Shown: positions 28,014 to 36,502, counted from the stretch's first letter. The stretch is DNA of 64,000 bases from Lachnoclostridium sp. An76 (GCF_002161355.1 NZ_NFHL01000002.1:310001-374000), one strand, 5' to 3'. Notes: generated from the letters alone by a model not told the origin. Translations and numbers: made by a program.

Positions 28014-29066
28014 CTATTTTCTCTGTCTTGATCTCATCTGATCCTGTTTCCGCCGCGCCTGCCAGAGCTCCAGCTCATCCGGCGCCGGCCTGTCCAGATA
28101 TCTTACTTCTTCTCCGCTTGTGATCACACGCGCGTTCTGCGCCTTTATGACCCCAAGCCTGACGGCTCGCGCCCCCGCCTTTTCCAGGATCTCTATCACA
28201 CGCCCGGCATCCTCTGTCACGATGAGGAAGCTTCCGGACGACGCCATCTGGTACGGGTTCAGCCGGTAGAACTCACAGATCTCCACAGTCTCCTGCCGGA
28301 TGCTGATGGATGACATATCCGCCTCAAACCCGGTGCGCAGCGTCTCCGCCATCTCCCACAGCGCCGCCAGGATCCCGCCGCTCCCCGCCTGGAAGACCGC
28401 CGTAATATCCGGCATGCCTGCCGCCCGGTCTGACCCGCACTCCTTCTCCCGGAAGAGCGCGAGGATCTGCCCCGGCGTCACCAGCCTGTCAGACAGTTCG
28501 CCCGCCTTTCTCAGAAAATCCGGGATAAACCGGGTTCCGGGCTCATCTCCCGCCTCGTCCAGGATCCGGAGCATCCCTTCCAGCCCGGCGTATCCGCAGA
28601 ATACGATTTCCTGCCCTGCTGCAGGCTTCCGGATCCCTATCCTGCCGTCCTTTCCCGCCGCAGCCGCAAAGACGATGATCCGCTCCGCCGCGCAGGATGT
28701 CTCCCCCTGAAACGCCGTCACCTGGAGCCCCATCCTGTCACAGGCTTCCTCAACGCCCGCTGCGACGGCCTTCAGATCCTCTTCCTCCGCCTCCGGCGGG
28801 AACAGGACCCGCACGGATACGCAGGATGCGGCCACACCTTTTGCCGCCAGCTCCCCTGCCGCGTGCAGGACCGCATAATATCCGGTACGCGCGGAATCCC
28901 CCGCAGCATGGGCGTCTGCCCACAAAAAGGAACCTCCGCTTTCATCCGCGATGCCGGAACACTCCTCCCAGGGCGACGGCCCGAACAGCACGTCTTTCCC
29001 TCTGTCATGCAGTTGTCTCCTGACAGAACGCTGCCATGCGGTCTGTGTCAGTCTGCCGTATCTCAT
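28014..29066 (-). CDS. AIR synthase-like (PurM/HypE fold) protein
   Basis: The protein has 350 residues from the ATG at 29066. It has a PurM-type layout: N-terminal half with GKDVLFGPSPWEECSGI, DSARTGYYAVLHAAGELAAKG and CVSVRVLFPPEAEEE; C-terminal half with QEIVFCGYAGLEGML and PYQMASSGSFLIVTEDAG. This resembles HypE-like hydrogenase maturation factors, but no hydrogenase genes are near and the HypE C-terminal Cys is missing. ATP-dependent chemistry on a small molecule is likely from the fold; the substrate is unknown. The start is uncertain because an upstream in-frame codon exists at 29144 and the ribosome site sits very close. Confidence 0.75.
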   Translation of the reverse strand: MRYGRLTQTAWQRSVRRQLHDRGKDVLFGPSPWEECSGIADESGGSFLWADAHAAGDSARTGYYAVLHAAGELAAKGVAASCVSVRVLFPPEAEEEDLKAVAAGVEEACDRMGLQVTAFQGETSCAAERIIVFAAAAGKDGRIGIRKPAAGQEIVFCGYAGLEGMLRILDEAGDEPGTRFIPDFLRKAGELSDRLVTPGQILALFREKECGSDRAAGMPDITAVFQAGSGGILAALWEMAETLRTGFEADMSSISIRQETVEICEFYRLNPYQMASSGSFLIVTEDAGRVIEILEKAGARAVRLGVIKAQNARVITSGEEVRYLDRPAPDELELWQARRKQDQMRSRQRK

Positions 29067-29140
29067 CTCTCCGCTGCCTTTCTTTACTGCCCTCACTGCC
29101 TGCCCTGTGTCTTTCCAGGCTCCGTCATTTCCCCATGTCC

Positions 29141-29242
29141 TCACGCGATATACGGAAGGACCATAGTCAGCACCATTGCCGCCACGATCACGATGATAAT
29201 GGCTGATATGATGCGCCTGACTCTTTTATCATAAAAATTCAT
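29141..29242 (-). CDS. 33-residue single-span membrane protein
   Basis: MNFYDKRVRRI opens a short positively charged head, then one membrane span (IISAIIIVIVAAMVLTMVL) and the end PYIA. AAAGGAG, which overlaps the stop codon of the radical SAM gene, lies 9 bases before the ATG. Such a good ribosome site and clean topology (charged inside, hydrophobic span) support a real gene. No function is known to me. It may anchor or assist one of the two neighbouring proteins. Confidence 0.75.
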   Translation of the reverse strand: MNFYDKRVRRIISAIIIVIVAAMVLTMVLPYIA

Positions 29243-29248
29243 GGATCT

Positions 29249-30964
29249 TTACTCCTTTATTTCGTAAACTGCCGCGTCTCCTGTAAGGGGATCCCTCTTT
29301 CTGTAATCAAACAGGAGGAGTTTCCCGCCCAGCCGCTCCAGATGGGTCATCTTCCGCATCTGCCTGCCGTCATATCCTTCATATCCTTTCAGATAGCGGC
29401 GCTCCTGCGCTTCTTTTTTATAGAACGTGGCAGCCTCTTCCTTGTCTGTCTGCCCCGCCCCGAGAAACGCGGGCCGGTTTTTCACATTATCCCTCAAATA
29501 CAGGTCCAATGTCAACCACTCTGTAAATTCTTTCTTCTCCGCCTCATCCGCCAGATAATGTCCGGCAAACCGGCTGAGGATCTCATAGCGCGCGAGACGG
29601 GAGTGCTGTACTCCCAGGAGTCCGTTTTCTTCATAATATCCCGCCAGCGCCTCATACATGGAAAACGGCGTCCCGAACTTTCCGAGCAGGTATTCCATTG
29701 TATGCCGGAACTGCCCGCTGTTATAATAGACTTCTGTCATTTCTTCCACTCGTTTCAGCCAGATGATTTCCCCATATGACAGCCACTTTGTCCTCAGCAC
29801 CTCATAGGGCGGGCGGTCCTGATACAGGAGCCCGTACTCCTCTGTCCGCTCATGCATAAGAGAGCCTTTGAGCACTTTCAAAAAGCCGAGCTGGAGCTGC
29901 TCCGGCTTCATGGCGTACACCGTGTCAAAAGACCGCGCGAAGCTCTCGTATCCCTCAAAGGGCAGCCCCGCGATCAGGTCCAGATGCTGATGCACATTCC
30001 TGCCCTCACGGATCCGCTCCACGCTCTCCCTGACCCGTTCCAGATCCATGGTCCGCCTGATCTCCCTGAGGGTGTCCCTGTTCACGGACTGCACGCCGAT
30101 CTCCAACTGGATCAGCCCCGGGCGCATACTCCGGATCAGCCGGATCTCATCCTCGTTCAGCAGGTCCGCAGCCACCTCGAAATGGAAGTTCGTGATCCCT
30201 CTGTCATGTTCTTTAATATAGGTCCACACTTCCATGGCATGGTCATGGCGGCAGTTAAATGTCCGGTCCACAAATTTCACCTGCGGGACTTCATGGTCAA
30301 TAAAAAACTGCAGCTCTTCCTTCACCACGCCAATGTCCCGGAACCGCAGGCATTTATCTACGGACGACAGGCAGTAACTGCACGAGAACGGGCATCCCCT
30401 GCTCGACTCATAGTAAATGATGCGGTTTTTAAAAGCCCCGATATGGCCATAGGCGAACGGCACGCTGCTCAGGTCCAGGACAGGGCGCAGCGGGTTCTCC
30501 CGGATCTCCCCGCTTTCGTCCCGGTAAACGATGCCTTTTATTTCTGAAAGATCCCCCTCTCTGTCCCCGCGGCCCTGCTGTTCCCAGTACCCCATCAGCT
30601 CCAGGAAGGTTGCTTCCCCCTCCCCGCACATGACGCCTGCCACGCCGGGATATCTCCGCAGGGCATCCGCCGCGTCATAGGACACCTCGGGTCCTCCCAG
30701 CCAGATCTGTGTATGAGGCAGGATCTTCGGCACTTCCGCCGCGATCTGTCCCACATACGGGATATTCCACAGATAGCAGGAAAGACACAGCACATCCGGC
30801 TGCCTTAAATAAATATCCGTCAATATGTCATCGATCGTCTGATTGATCGTATATTCTGCGATCTCTGTCTCCCCGCAGTACTCCTGCGCGTACGCCCGCA
30901 GGCTGTACACCGCCAGATTAGAGTGGATATATTTGGCGTTCACCGCCGCTAAAAGCACTTTCAT
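29249..30964 (-). CDS. B12-binding-domain radical SAM protein (DUF4080-type C-terminus)
   Basis: The protein has 571 residues from the ATG at 30964 (GGAG 8 bases upstream). The N-terminal half (MKVLLAAVNAKYIHSN, then LCLSCYLWNIPYVGQIA, WLGGPEVSYDA, GEGEATFLEL) is a cobalamin-binding-like Rossmann domain. The radical SAM motif SSRGCPFSCSYC puts the cluster ligands at C191, C195 and C198. QLEIGVQSVN and DLIAGLPFEGY follow. The C-terminal 200 residues have the layout of the DUF4080 family. The reaction is not known; family members are common in anaerobic Clostridia. Confidence 0.88.
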   Translation of the reverse strand: MKVLLAAVNAKYIHSNLAVYSLRAYAQEYCGETEIAEYTINQTIDDILTDIYLRQPDVLCLSCYLWNIPYVGQIAAEVPKILPHTQIWLGGPEVSYDAADALRRYPGVAGVMCGEGEATFLELMGYWEQQGRGDREGDLSEIKGIVYRDESGEIRENPLRPVLDLSSVPFAYGHIGAFKNRIIYYESSRGCPFSCSYCLSSVDKCLRFRDIGVVKEELQFFIDHEVPQVKFVDRTFNCRHDHAMEVWTYIKEHDRGITNFHFEVAADLLNEDEIRLIRSMRPGLIQLEIGVQSVNRDTLREIRRTMDLERVRESVERIREGRNVHQHLDLIAGLPFEGYESFARSFDTVYAMKPEQLQLGFLKVLKGSLMHERTEEYGLLYQDRPPYEVLRTKWLSYGEIIWLKRVEEMTEVYYNSGQFRHTMEYLLGKFGTPFSMYEALAGYYEENGLLGVQHSRLARYEILSRFAGHYLADEAEKKEFTEWLTLDLYLRDNVKNRPAFLGAGQTDKEEAATFYKKEAQERRYLKGYEGYDGRQMRKMTHLERLGGKLLLFDYRKRDPLTGDAAVYEIKE

Positions 30965-30997
30965 TCCCAAAGCTCCGTTTCTTTCGTCATACATGAG

Positions 30998-31026
30998 ATT
31001 TTAGCACTAAACACGATATGAGGCAA
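30998..31026 (-). promoter_or_regulatory. Promoter of the radical SAM to trmL operon
   Basis: TTGCCT (31026-31021), a 17-base spacer and TAAAAT (31003-30998), close to the start of the radical SAM gene. It lies back to back with the SRP RNA promoter. Confidence 0.65.
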
Positions 31027-31043
31027 ATGTGGATCCGCGCCCA

Positions 31044-31072
31044 TTGACATTTCAGAGAAAACCATGTAAAAT
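31044..31072 (+). promoter_or_regulatory. Promoter of the SRP RNA gene
   Basis: Perfect TTGACA (31044-31049), a 17-base spacer and TAAAAT (31067-31072), with the RNA start expected at 31077-31080. Confidence 0.85.
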
Positions 31073-31076
31073 TAAG

Positions 31077-31340
31077 ACTCGTGCAGCCGGGGTGTTAGCG
31101 GTACCTTGTACCTGCAATCCGCTATAGCAGGGGTGATATTGCGCAGAGGGCGGCAGCCGGCAGAGCTGCCCCCGGAAAGTGGCGTTGATGTCCGGGTCTC
31201 ACGCGACGGGAACCTGTGAACCGTGTCAGGCCGGGAACGGAGCAGCACTAAGCAGGAGCTCCCGGGTGCCGTGAGGGTGCCTGGGCTGAGTTAACTGCCG
31301 GGGTAACGTCTGTTGGCCAAGTTCGAAGCGCAATGCACGC
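31077..31340 (+). ncRNA. ffs: Signal recognition particle RNA, large bacterial type
   Basis: The conserved domain IV stem is clear: GTGAACCGTGTCAGGCCGGG, then AACGGAGCAGCACTAAGC, with the GGAA/ACGGAGCAGC Ffh-binding loop. The ends pair (CGTGCA at 31080-31085 with TGCACG at 31334-31339). The 5' part (GGTGTTAGCGGTACC, CTGCAATCCGC) matches the Alu-type domain of Bacillus/Clostridia 6S-class SRP RNAs, so the RNA is about 260 bases rather than the 4.5S form. A strong promoter precedes it and a terminator follows. Confidence 0.93.
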
Positions 31341-31353
31341 AAAAAAGAGACTT

Positions 31354-31397
31354 AAAGGAGAGCAGCGTCCTGATATGGACCGCCGGCTCTCCTTTTT
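31354..31397. terminator. Terminator shared by SRP RNA (+) and tadA (-)
   Basis: AAAGGAGAGC (31354-31363) pairs with GCTCTCCTTT (31386-31395) with T-runs on both strands (TTTTT on plus; TCTTTTTT after a short gap on minus). Confidence 0.8.
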
Positions 31398-31930
31398 CAT
31401 TCCGCCAGGCTCTTCTTCCGCATCTTCTGCTTCATGCGGAGTTCTTTAAAAAATGTCTTCATCAGCATGCTGCACTCTTCTTCCAGAACCCCTGTCTCAA
31501 GCTGTACCTGATGGTTAAACTCTTTCATGTCCAGAAGGTTCAGGATCGATCCCGCGCATCCCGCTTTCGGGTTCATGCATCCCACTACAACTCTCGCGAT
31601 GCGCGCCTGTACGATCGCCCCCGCGCACATCTGGCACGGCTCCAGCGTCACATACAGGGTACATTCTTCCAGCCTCCAGTCCCCGGTCTTTCTGCTTGCC
31701 TTCTTTATCGCAGTGATCTCTGCGTGGGCGAGAGGATCCTTATCTGTATTTCTCCTGTTATACCCTCTCCCTATGACTTTCCCATCGCGGACGATCACGC
31801 AGCCGATGGGCGTCTCTTCCAGGTCGTATGCTTTCTTCGCCTGCCTGAGCGCCTGGCGCATATATTTTTCATCTGTCTTTTTCCGGATCTCAGCCGGATC
31901 TGTATTTCTTTCCTGCTGCGCTCTTCCCAT
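31397..31930 (-). CDS. tadA: tRNA-specific adenosine deaminase
   Basis: The protein has 177 residues. Zinc and proton-transfer motifs are HAE (H69, E71) and PCQMC (C99, C102), in the words DPLAHAEITAI and TLEPCQMCAGAI. It turns A34 of Arg tRNA into inosine, an essential step. It carries a short extra N-terminal stretch (about 18 residues) before the usual KYMRQALRQAKKA. AAAGGAATATT precedes the ATG. It is transcribed away from the unknown plus-strand gene at 32016. Confidence 0.95.
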   Translation of the reverse strand: MGRAQQERNTDPAEIRKKTDEKYMRQALRQAKKAYDLEETPIGCVIVRDGKVIGRGYNRRNTDKDPLAHAEITAIKKASRKTGDWRLEECTLYVTLEPCQMCAGAIVQARIARVVVGCMNPKAGCAGSILNLLDMKEFNHQVQLETGVLEEECSMLMKTFFKELRMKQKMRKKSLAE

Positions 31931-32015
31931 AATATTCCTTTCCGCTCTGTTCTTTTTCTCTCTGCCCGCGAATACACTAGACTGAAAAAGACAAGACCAG
32001 AGGCAGTCATAATCT

Positions 32016-32891
32016 ATGAATCCCGGTACATTTTATTTATACGAATACGAAAATAATAAACGCAGGCGGAATGTAGGCTTTATCAAGACAGCCCGGCATT
32101 ACCGCTCATGCATCCTGCAGATCCACGCTGCAGGCATCCCGGCAGGCAACGGTGCATCACTGGAACTCTATGCCTTCTTCCTGAGCGGCCAGGATCTGAT
32201 CGCAGAGCAGATCGCTGTCCTGAACTGCTTCAGGAGAAATATCTCCGCCCGCCTGCCCTTATCTGAAACAACCTTTCCCGAGGGGCGCCCTCTCTCGCAG
32301 ATCGACGGGTTCCTCATCTGCCTGCCCGGGAACCGGCACACGCTTTTCTGGATGGCTTCGGACCTGTTCTTTGACGTGGATATCAGCCGGATGCGGATCC
32401 CGTCCCGGGAGCAGGCCTGCGCAGATATCCGCGCAGCCGGGGCAGCGGAACTCCCTGTCCGGTCCGAAACTTTGGTCCGTTCCGAGGCGCCGGCACAGCC
32501 TGACACTCCCGACTCTGCCGTGGCGTCGCAACAGCCCGATACACCGCCCTCTTCCGCAGAGCCGGACCAGCCTTCCGCAAAAAAGATCGGGCGTTCGGAC
32601 ATTGCCCGTCTCCCCCGGAAATTCTGGCCGCTTGCAAACAACAGCTTCCTGCTCCACGGTTACCACAATTACAGCCATCTCATGCTGATCGAGGAAGGCG
32701 GGCGCGCATGGCTGGGCGTTCCGGGCATCTATTCCCCCCAGGAAGCGCGGGCTGCGGATCTGTTCGGATTCCCCAGATTTACCCGCTCCTTTGCCGCCTT
32801 CCCGGAGCTCGCCGAAGAGGAACGCAGCGCCAGCAGCGATTTCGGCCACTGGTGCCGGTGCGTAGGTCAGAACATCCCGTTCATTTCCTGA
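32016..32891 (+). CDS. Conserved protein of unknown function (DUF6128-like C-terminal domain)
   Basis: The protein has 291 residues. It has an N-terminal beta-rich domain (FYLYEYENNKRRRNVGF, LQIHAAGIPAG, LELYAFFL), a Pro/Ala/Ser/Glu linker (about 145-190), and a C-terminal domain (LPRKFWPLANNSFLLHGYHN, YSHLMLIEEGGRAWLGVPGI, AADLFGFPRF). I recall this last part as DUF6128 of Lachnospiraceae, but could not check. There is no signal peptide. It is one of only two protein-coding reading frames on the plus strand. Its 3' end overlaps the convergent dgt end by 25 bases. The ribosome site is weak. Confidence 0.8.
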   Translation: MNPGTFYLYEYENNKRRRNVGFIKTARHYRSCILQIHAAGIPAGNGASLELYAFFLSGQDLIAEQIAVLNCFRRNISARLPLSETTFPEGRPLSQIDGFLICLPGNRHTLFWMASDLFFDVDISRMRIPSREQACADIRAAGAAELPVRSETLVRSEAPAQPDTPDSAVASQQPDTPPSSAEPDQPSAKKIGRSDIARLPRKFWPLANNSFLLHGYHNYSHLMLIEEGGRAWLGVPGIYSPQEARAADLFGFPRFTRSFAAFPELAEEERSASSDFGHWCRCVGQNIPFIS

Positions 32892-34273
32892 TACAGGCGT
32901 TTCGCATAGCTGTCTGTCATACCGCACACATAGTCTGTCACGAGGAGGAGGCGCAGATAGAGCTTCTCCTCCTCACTTTTTCCCTCCGCCTGAAGCTTAT
33001 ACGCATTTTTATAGTTGTCAGAGATAAACGAGACTACCCGCTTATCGATCGTATCCTGAGGCTCTCCCGTATCATAATACAGGACCGCATGAACCAGCTT
33101 GTCCATCAGGTCATTCAGGATCGGAGATTCCGAAACTTCCATCTTGTAGATCGCCATTGAGGAAAAGACATGCCGGTATGCCATATCCCCCAGCAGGTCC
33201 ATAAGTTTTTCCCCATAAGTGCCGTGGAAAAGGTCACAGCGGAACGTGCCGTCCATGATCCGGTCGTAGTTTGAGGTAAACCCGAAGGTCGCGCAGTTGA
33301 TGAGGAACCCCTGGGCGCTTACGATCCAGTTCTTCACTGCGTAAGACTCCGGATCGCTCACCCCCTTCCCGAGCCCCCGCTCGTAGAGCTGGCGCAGTTT
33401 CTCAAGAGGCCGGAAAGGCGACTCAGGAATGGCTCTCTCCAGCTCTGCCAGCTCACGCTCCAGCGTATAATATGAGATAAATCCCTTCACAAACGCATCC
33501 TCGATATCCGCTGTCTTATACGCCAGGTCATCCGCAGCCTCCAGGATATAGGTCAGGGGATGCCTGTTATTCCCCGCCCCCGTGGCCTCTGTCACACTGC
33601 GGAAGATTTTCTCATCCGCCAGGTAATATCCCATTTTTTTCTCTTTTATATCGCTGCTTTTCTCATTGATCTCAGTGGAAGCCACAGGGTATTTGATGAT
33701 CGTATTGAGGAGGGCGTATGTCAGGTTCATGCCGTGCTCGTCCACAAGATAATGCAGCCTTGTCACCAGGCGGAGCGCCTGGGCATTTCCCTCAAAATGG
33801 AGAAGATCCTGCTTCATCTGTTCATTCAGCAGATCCGTCACAGCACGGCCGCGGAACGTCAGTCGGGGCAGATTGCGCGCAAACCACTCCCTGATCGCGA
33901 CCTCACCGAAATGCCCGAACGGCGGATTCCCGATATCATGGATCAGCCCGGCACATTCCAGTATGTGCGAGATGTCTTCTTTCATATAGGGGGCAAATCC
34001 CGAATTCCGCCTGTATTTCAGGATATTTTCCCCAATATTCTGTCCCAGGGATTTCCCGAGCGAGGAGACCTCCAGAGAATGGGTCAGCCTCGTCCTGATA
34101 AAATCGCTCTTATCGAGCGGAAATACCTGGGTCTTATCCTGAAGCCGGCGAAAGGACGCGCTCCCTATGATCCTGTGGTAATCTTTTTCAAACTCACTCC
34201 TGAGATCCGATGACCGCTGCTTATGCTGACTCTCGCGCTCCCTTTTCGCGGACAGGAGAGTTTTCCATTCCAT
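32867..34273 (-). CDS. dgt: Deoxyguanosinetriphosphate triphosphohydrolase-like protein
   Basis: The protein has 468 residues. HD-domain residues are visible in RTRLTHSLEVSSLG (H65) and ECAGLIHDIGNPPFGHFGE (H112, D113). Further family stretches are FEGNAQALRLVTRLHYL and ILEAADDLAYKTADIEDA with the last metal Asp. It cleaves dNTPs to deoxynucleoside and triphosphate and can protect against dNTP imbalance or phage. It follows an HTH-domain gene on the same strand after 124 bases containing a stem-loop. Confidence 0.92.
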   Translation of the reverse strand: MEWKTLLSAKRERESQHKQRSSDLRSEFEKDYHRIIGSASFRRLQDKTQVFPLDKSDFIRTRLTHSLEVSSLGKSLGQNIGENILKYRRNSGFAPYMKEDISHILECAGLIHDIGNPPFGHFGEVAIREWFARNLPRLTFRGRAVTDLLNEQMKQDLLHFEGNAQALRLVTRLHYLVDEHGMNLTYALLNTIIKYPVASTEINEKSSDIKEKKMGYYLADEKIFRSVTEATGAGNNRHPLTYILEAADDLAYKTADIEDAFVKGFISYYTLERELAELERAIPESPFRPLEKLRQLYERGLGKGVSDPESYAVKNWIVSAQGFLINCATFGFTSNYDRIMDGTFRCDLFHGTYGEKLMDLLGDMAYRHVFSSMAIYKMEVSESPILNDLMDKLVHAVLYYDTGEPQDTIDKRVVSFISDNYKNAYKLQAEGKSEEEKLYLRLLLVTDYVCGMTDSYAKRLYQEMNGMF

Positions 34274-34297
34274 TGCGGCTCCTCCTTCCTGATATGG

Positions 34298-34327
34298 TTC
34301 ACCCCGCAGGCACTGCTGCGGGGTGAA
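34298..34327. promoter_or_regulatory. Perfect 12-bp stem-loop between the HTH gene and dgt
   Basis: TTCACCCCGCAG (34298-34309) and CTGCGGGGTGAA (34316-34327) with loop GCACTG. There is no T-run behind it on the minus strand, so it is more likely an mRNA processing or stability element, or a weak terminator. Confidence 0.6.
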
Positions 34328-34397
34328 GACTGTATTTTTACTCTATTTATTTTGCATCCGGTCCCGCAGACCATCCCGGTCTGTCGGCAGGCCTTTA

Positions 34398-35537
34398 TCA
34401 GTCAAGATAGATCGGCGGCTCGTATGCTTTTCCGAGAAGTGCTTTTTTGCGCTCCTGCAGTCCGAGGAATGCCCATTCAGTCATATCTGTCCATTTGTGG
34501 ATCGTGCGGTCATACACCTGTACATATCCGATCCTGGTCGGATGCATGCGCACGCTGTTGGACTGGTACTCTCTTCCGGTATATGGGTTGACCTCGCCCG
34601 CCGCCGCGTCTTCTTCCGCATCGTGCTGCGGGATCACAGGCTCGAAGTCATCCTCTTTCCTGCTGTCAGTCTCCGGCTGACGCTTATCCTGCACCTCTTC
34701 CGCCCGTACAGCATCCTGTGCGGACACGGTCTCTTCTTTTCTGTTTTCCTCCGATGCTGCCGCTGTATCTGGTTTCCCTGTATCTGACTTTCCTGCATCC
34801 GCAGCCACGCCCTGAGCTGTCTCTGTCTGTGCTTCCCCTTCCGGTTCTGCAGATGGCGCAGGCGTGTTCTTATGCTGTTTTCTCCTCAGGAAAAGACCGC
34901 CCCGCAAGAATCCCTCGCGCTTCGGCTTCTCCAGCTCTTTGCGGATCTCTTCCACAGGCTCTCCGGCTTTTACACTCTCTTCCAGCGCCGCCAGTTCCCT
35001 GTGCATGTCATAGAGCTCTCCGATCGTCATATCCCGCTCTCCTGCTCCAGGAGCCGGCTCTGCTTCCTGCCCTGACTCGATATCCGCCCTGAGCTCCACG
35101 GTTTCCTGCTCCGGCTCTGTCTCCGCCCTGAGCTCCACGGTTTCCTGCTCCGGCTCTGTCTCCGCCCTGAGTTCCACGATTTCCCGCTCCGGCTCTGTCT
35201 CCATCCTGAGCTCTGCGCTCTCCTGCTCCAACTCCATGTCCGCCCTGCGCTCTACGGCTTCCGTCCTTGCAGCGGCAGCTCTCTCCAGCGCGGCTGTGCT
35301 CCGCTGGGGCTGTGCGTCTACGGTCATGATGCTGAGGCGGAACGGGCATTCAAGGATCGATGCGATCATACGCATGTCCTGCTCCTGGAAATTATCCCTG
35401 CCAAGGCGCTGTGTAAGGTTCTGCCTTGACATCTTTTTCCCGGTCTTTTCTTCGATCAGCTCAGCAAGCTGTTTGATCGTCATCCCTTTTCTCCCCAGGA
35501 TGATCTTGACTTGTTCCCCGAATGTTAAATCTTCCAT
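34398..35537 (-). CDS. HTH (Xre-like) protein with Glu-rich 13-residue repeats
   Basis: The protein has 379 residues. The N-terminal 75 (LTFGEQVKIILGRKGMTIKQ, LAELIEEKTGKKMSRQNLTQ, RLGRDNFQEQDM) look like a lambda-repressor-type HTH. Residues about 95-150 are near-exact 13-residue repeats (ELRAETEPEQETV). A charged linker follows, then a short conserved end (NPYTGREYQSNSVRMHPTR, GYVQVYDRTIHKWTDMTEW). No signal peptide or membrane span is visible, so it should be cytoplasmic. It might regulate itself and dgt; the DNA target is unknown. Confidence 0.78.
   Translation of the reverse strand: MEDLTFGEQVKIILGRKGMTIKQLAELIEEKTGKKMSRQNLTQRLGRDNFQEQDMRMIASILECPFRLSIMTVDAQPQRSTAALERAAAARTEAVERRADMELEQESAELRMETEPEREIVELRAETEPEQETVELRAETEPEQETVELRADIESGQEAEPAPGAGERDMTIGELYDMHRELAALEESVKAGEPVEEIRKELEKPKREGFLRGGLFLRRKQHKNTPAPSAEPEGEAQTETAQGVAADAGKSDTGKPDTAAASEENRKEETVSAQDAVRAEEVQDKRQPETDSRKEDDFEPVIPQHDAEEDAAAGEVNPYTGREYQSNSVRMHPTRIGYVQVYDRTIHKWTDMTEWAFLGLQERKKALLGKAYEPPIYLD
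35088..35243 (-). repeat. Four 39-bp tandem repeats inside the HTH gene
   Basis: Two middle copies (35088..35126 and 35127..35165) are identical and two further copies have diverged. Each codes for 13 residues, so expansion or loss keeps the frame. Confidence 0.85.
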
Positions 35538-35662
35538 GGCTGTTTTTCCTCCTTATGTATATCAATACTCACCCTCACACCTGCCACTCAAACGGGCAGG
35601 GTATGTACAATCATGATTTAGAAACAATATTGTTGCTTCATAAATCTATTTTTTACTGTTTT

Positions 35663-35691
35663 ATTCTAACAAATCTGATTGTCTGCGTCAA
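35663..35691 (-). promoter_or_regulatory. Promoter of the HTH-dgt unit
   Basis: TTGACG (35691-35686), 17 bases, TAGAAT (35668-35663). About 120 bases of leader follow, with a CCTGCC/GGCAGG stem-loop. Confidence 0.75.
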
Positions 35692-35701
35692 TAAACCTGA
35701 C

Positions 35702-36502
35702 TTATTCCCCAAGGTACTCCTCCAGGGTAATATTCTGTTCGTGGATCTCTTTTGCAGCCGTTTCCCCCACATAGCGGTAATGCCAGGGTTCATATATAAT
35801 CCCGGTCACATCTGCCTTTTCCGGCGGATAACGGAGAATGAATCCGTATTCCCAGCAGTGCTCCATCAGCCACTGCTGTTCCGCAGTCTCCCCCTGCCTG
35901 TCATCAAGCGCCTCATACTCAGAGGCAATGATGTCTACCGCCAGCCCGGTCGCGTGCTCGCTCGTCCCGGGTACTGCGACTGATTTCTTCGTCTCATCAT
36001 ACGCATTCAGCGGGGTATACCCCTGGCTGATCCAGTCCTGCATCGTCGCATTGAACACGGTCCTCTGCTGGTCATAAGAGCGGTAGGCTGACGCGACATA
36101 CATGCTTAAGCCCGCCGCCTCGGCATCTCCAAGCATCTTTTCGAGGGGCTCCTTTATCCTGGCATCTACCGACCGCTCGCTCTCCACCTCATAAAGATCA
36201 GCCGGGATATAAGAGGTATCAAGAGGATGCGTCTCATTGACAAGGACAAGCATCCACCCGTCTTCTCCCCCTGAGAGGAGATCTGTATTGTTATGCGCGG
36301 CATTGTATTTGCTGATCTGGGACTGAAGCTCCCCAATCTCCTTTTCCAGCTTTGTCTGCTGTTTCTCAAATCCTTCTTCTTTCCCTGATATGATGATATT
36401 GGCAATAAGGACCGTAAACAGGATCCCCGCTACAGCCCCTGCGATCCCGCCGCCCAAAAATACTCTTCTGAGCCTCTGGTCAAGATTTACTTTTTTCCTC
36501 AT
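35702..36502 (-). CDS. D-alanyl-D-alanine carboxypeptidase, VanY/M15 family, membrane-anchored
   Basis: The protein has 266 residues. There is one N-terminal membrane span (FLGGGIAGAVAGILFTVLIA), a short coiled coil (KQQTKLEKEIGELQSQI), then an M15B zinc peptidase domain. The metal and catalytic residues are in GTSEHATGLAVDI (H183, D190) and YEPWHYRYVG (E238 next to H241). It trims the last D-Ala from peptidoglycan stems outside the cell. Its ATG overlaps the Sfp-type gene stop by 4 bases. Confidence 0.9.
   Translation of the reverse strand: MRKKVNLDQRLRRVFLGGGIAGAVAGILFTVLIANIIISGKEEGFEKQQTKLEKEIGELQSQISKYNAAHNNTDLLSGGEDGWMLVLVNETHPLDTSYIPADLYEVESERSVDARIKEPLEKMLGDAEAAGLSMYVASAYRSYDQQRTVFNATMQDWISQGYTPLNAYDETKKSVAVPGTSEHATGLAVDIIASEYEALDDRQGETAEQQWLMEHCWEYGFILRYPPEKADVTGIIYEPWHYRYVGETAAKEIHEQNITLEEYLGE

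Noticed and set aside
28014-29066. Calling the AIR-synthase-like gene hypE
   Set aside because: No hydrogenase or other hyp genes are near, and the C-terminal Cys that HypE needs is absent.
35088-35243. Regular repeats that could look like a CRISPR array
   Set aside because: The units are directly tandem without spacers and code for in-frame 13-residue repeats.
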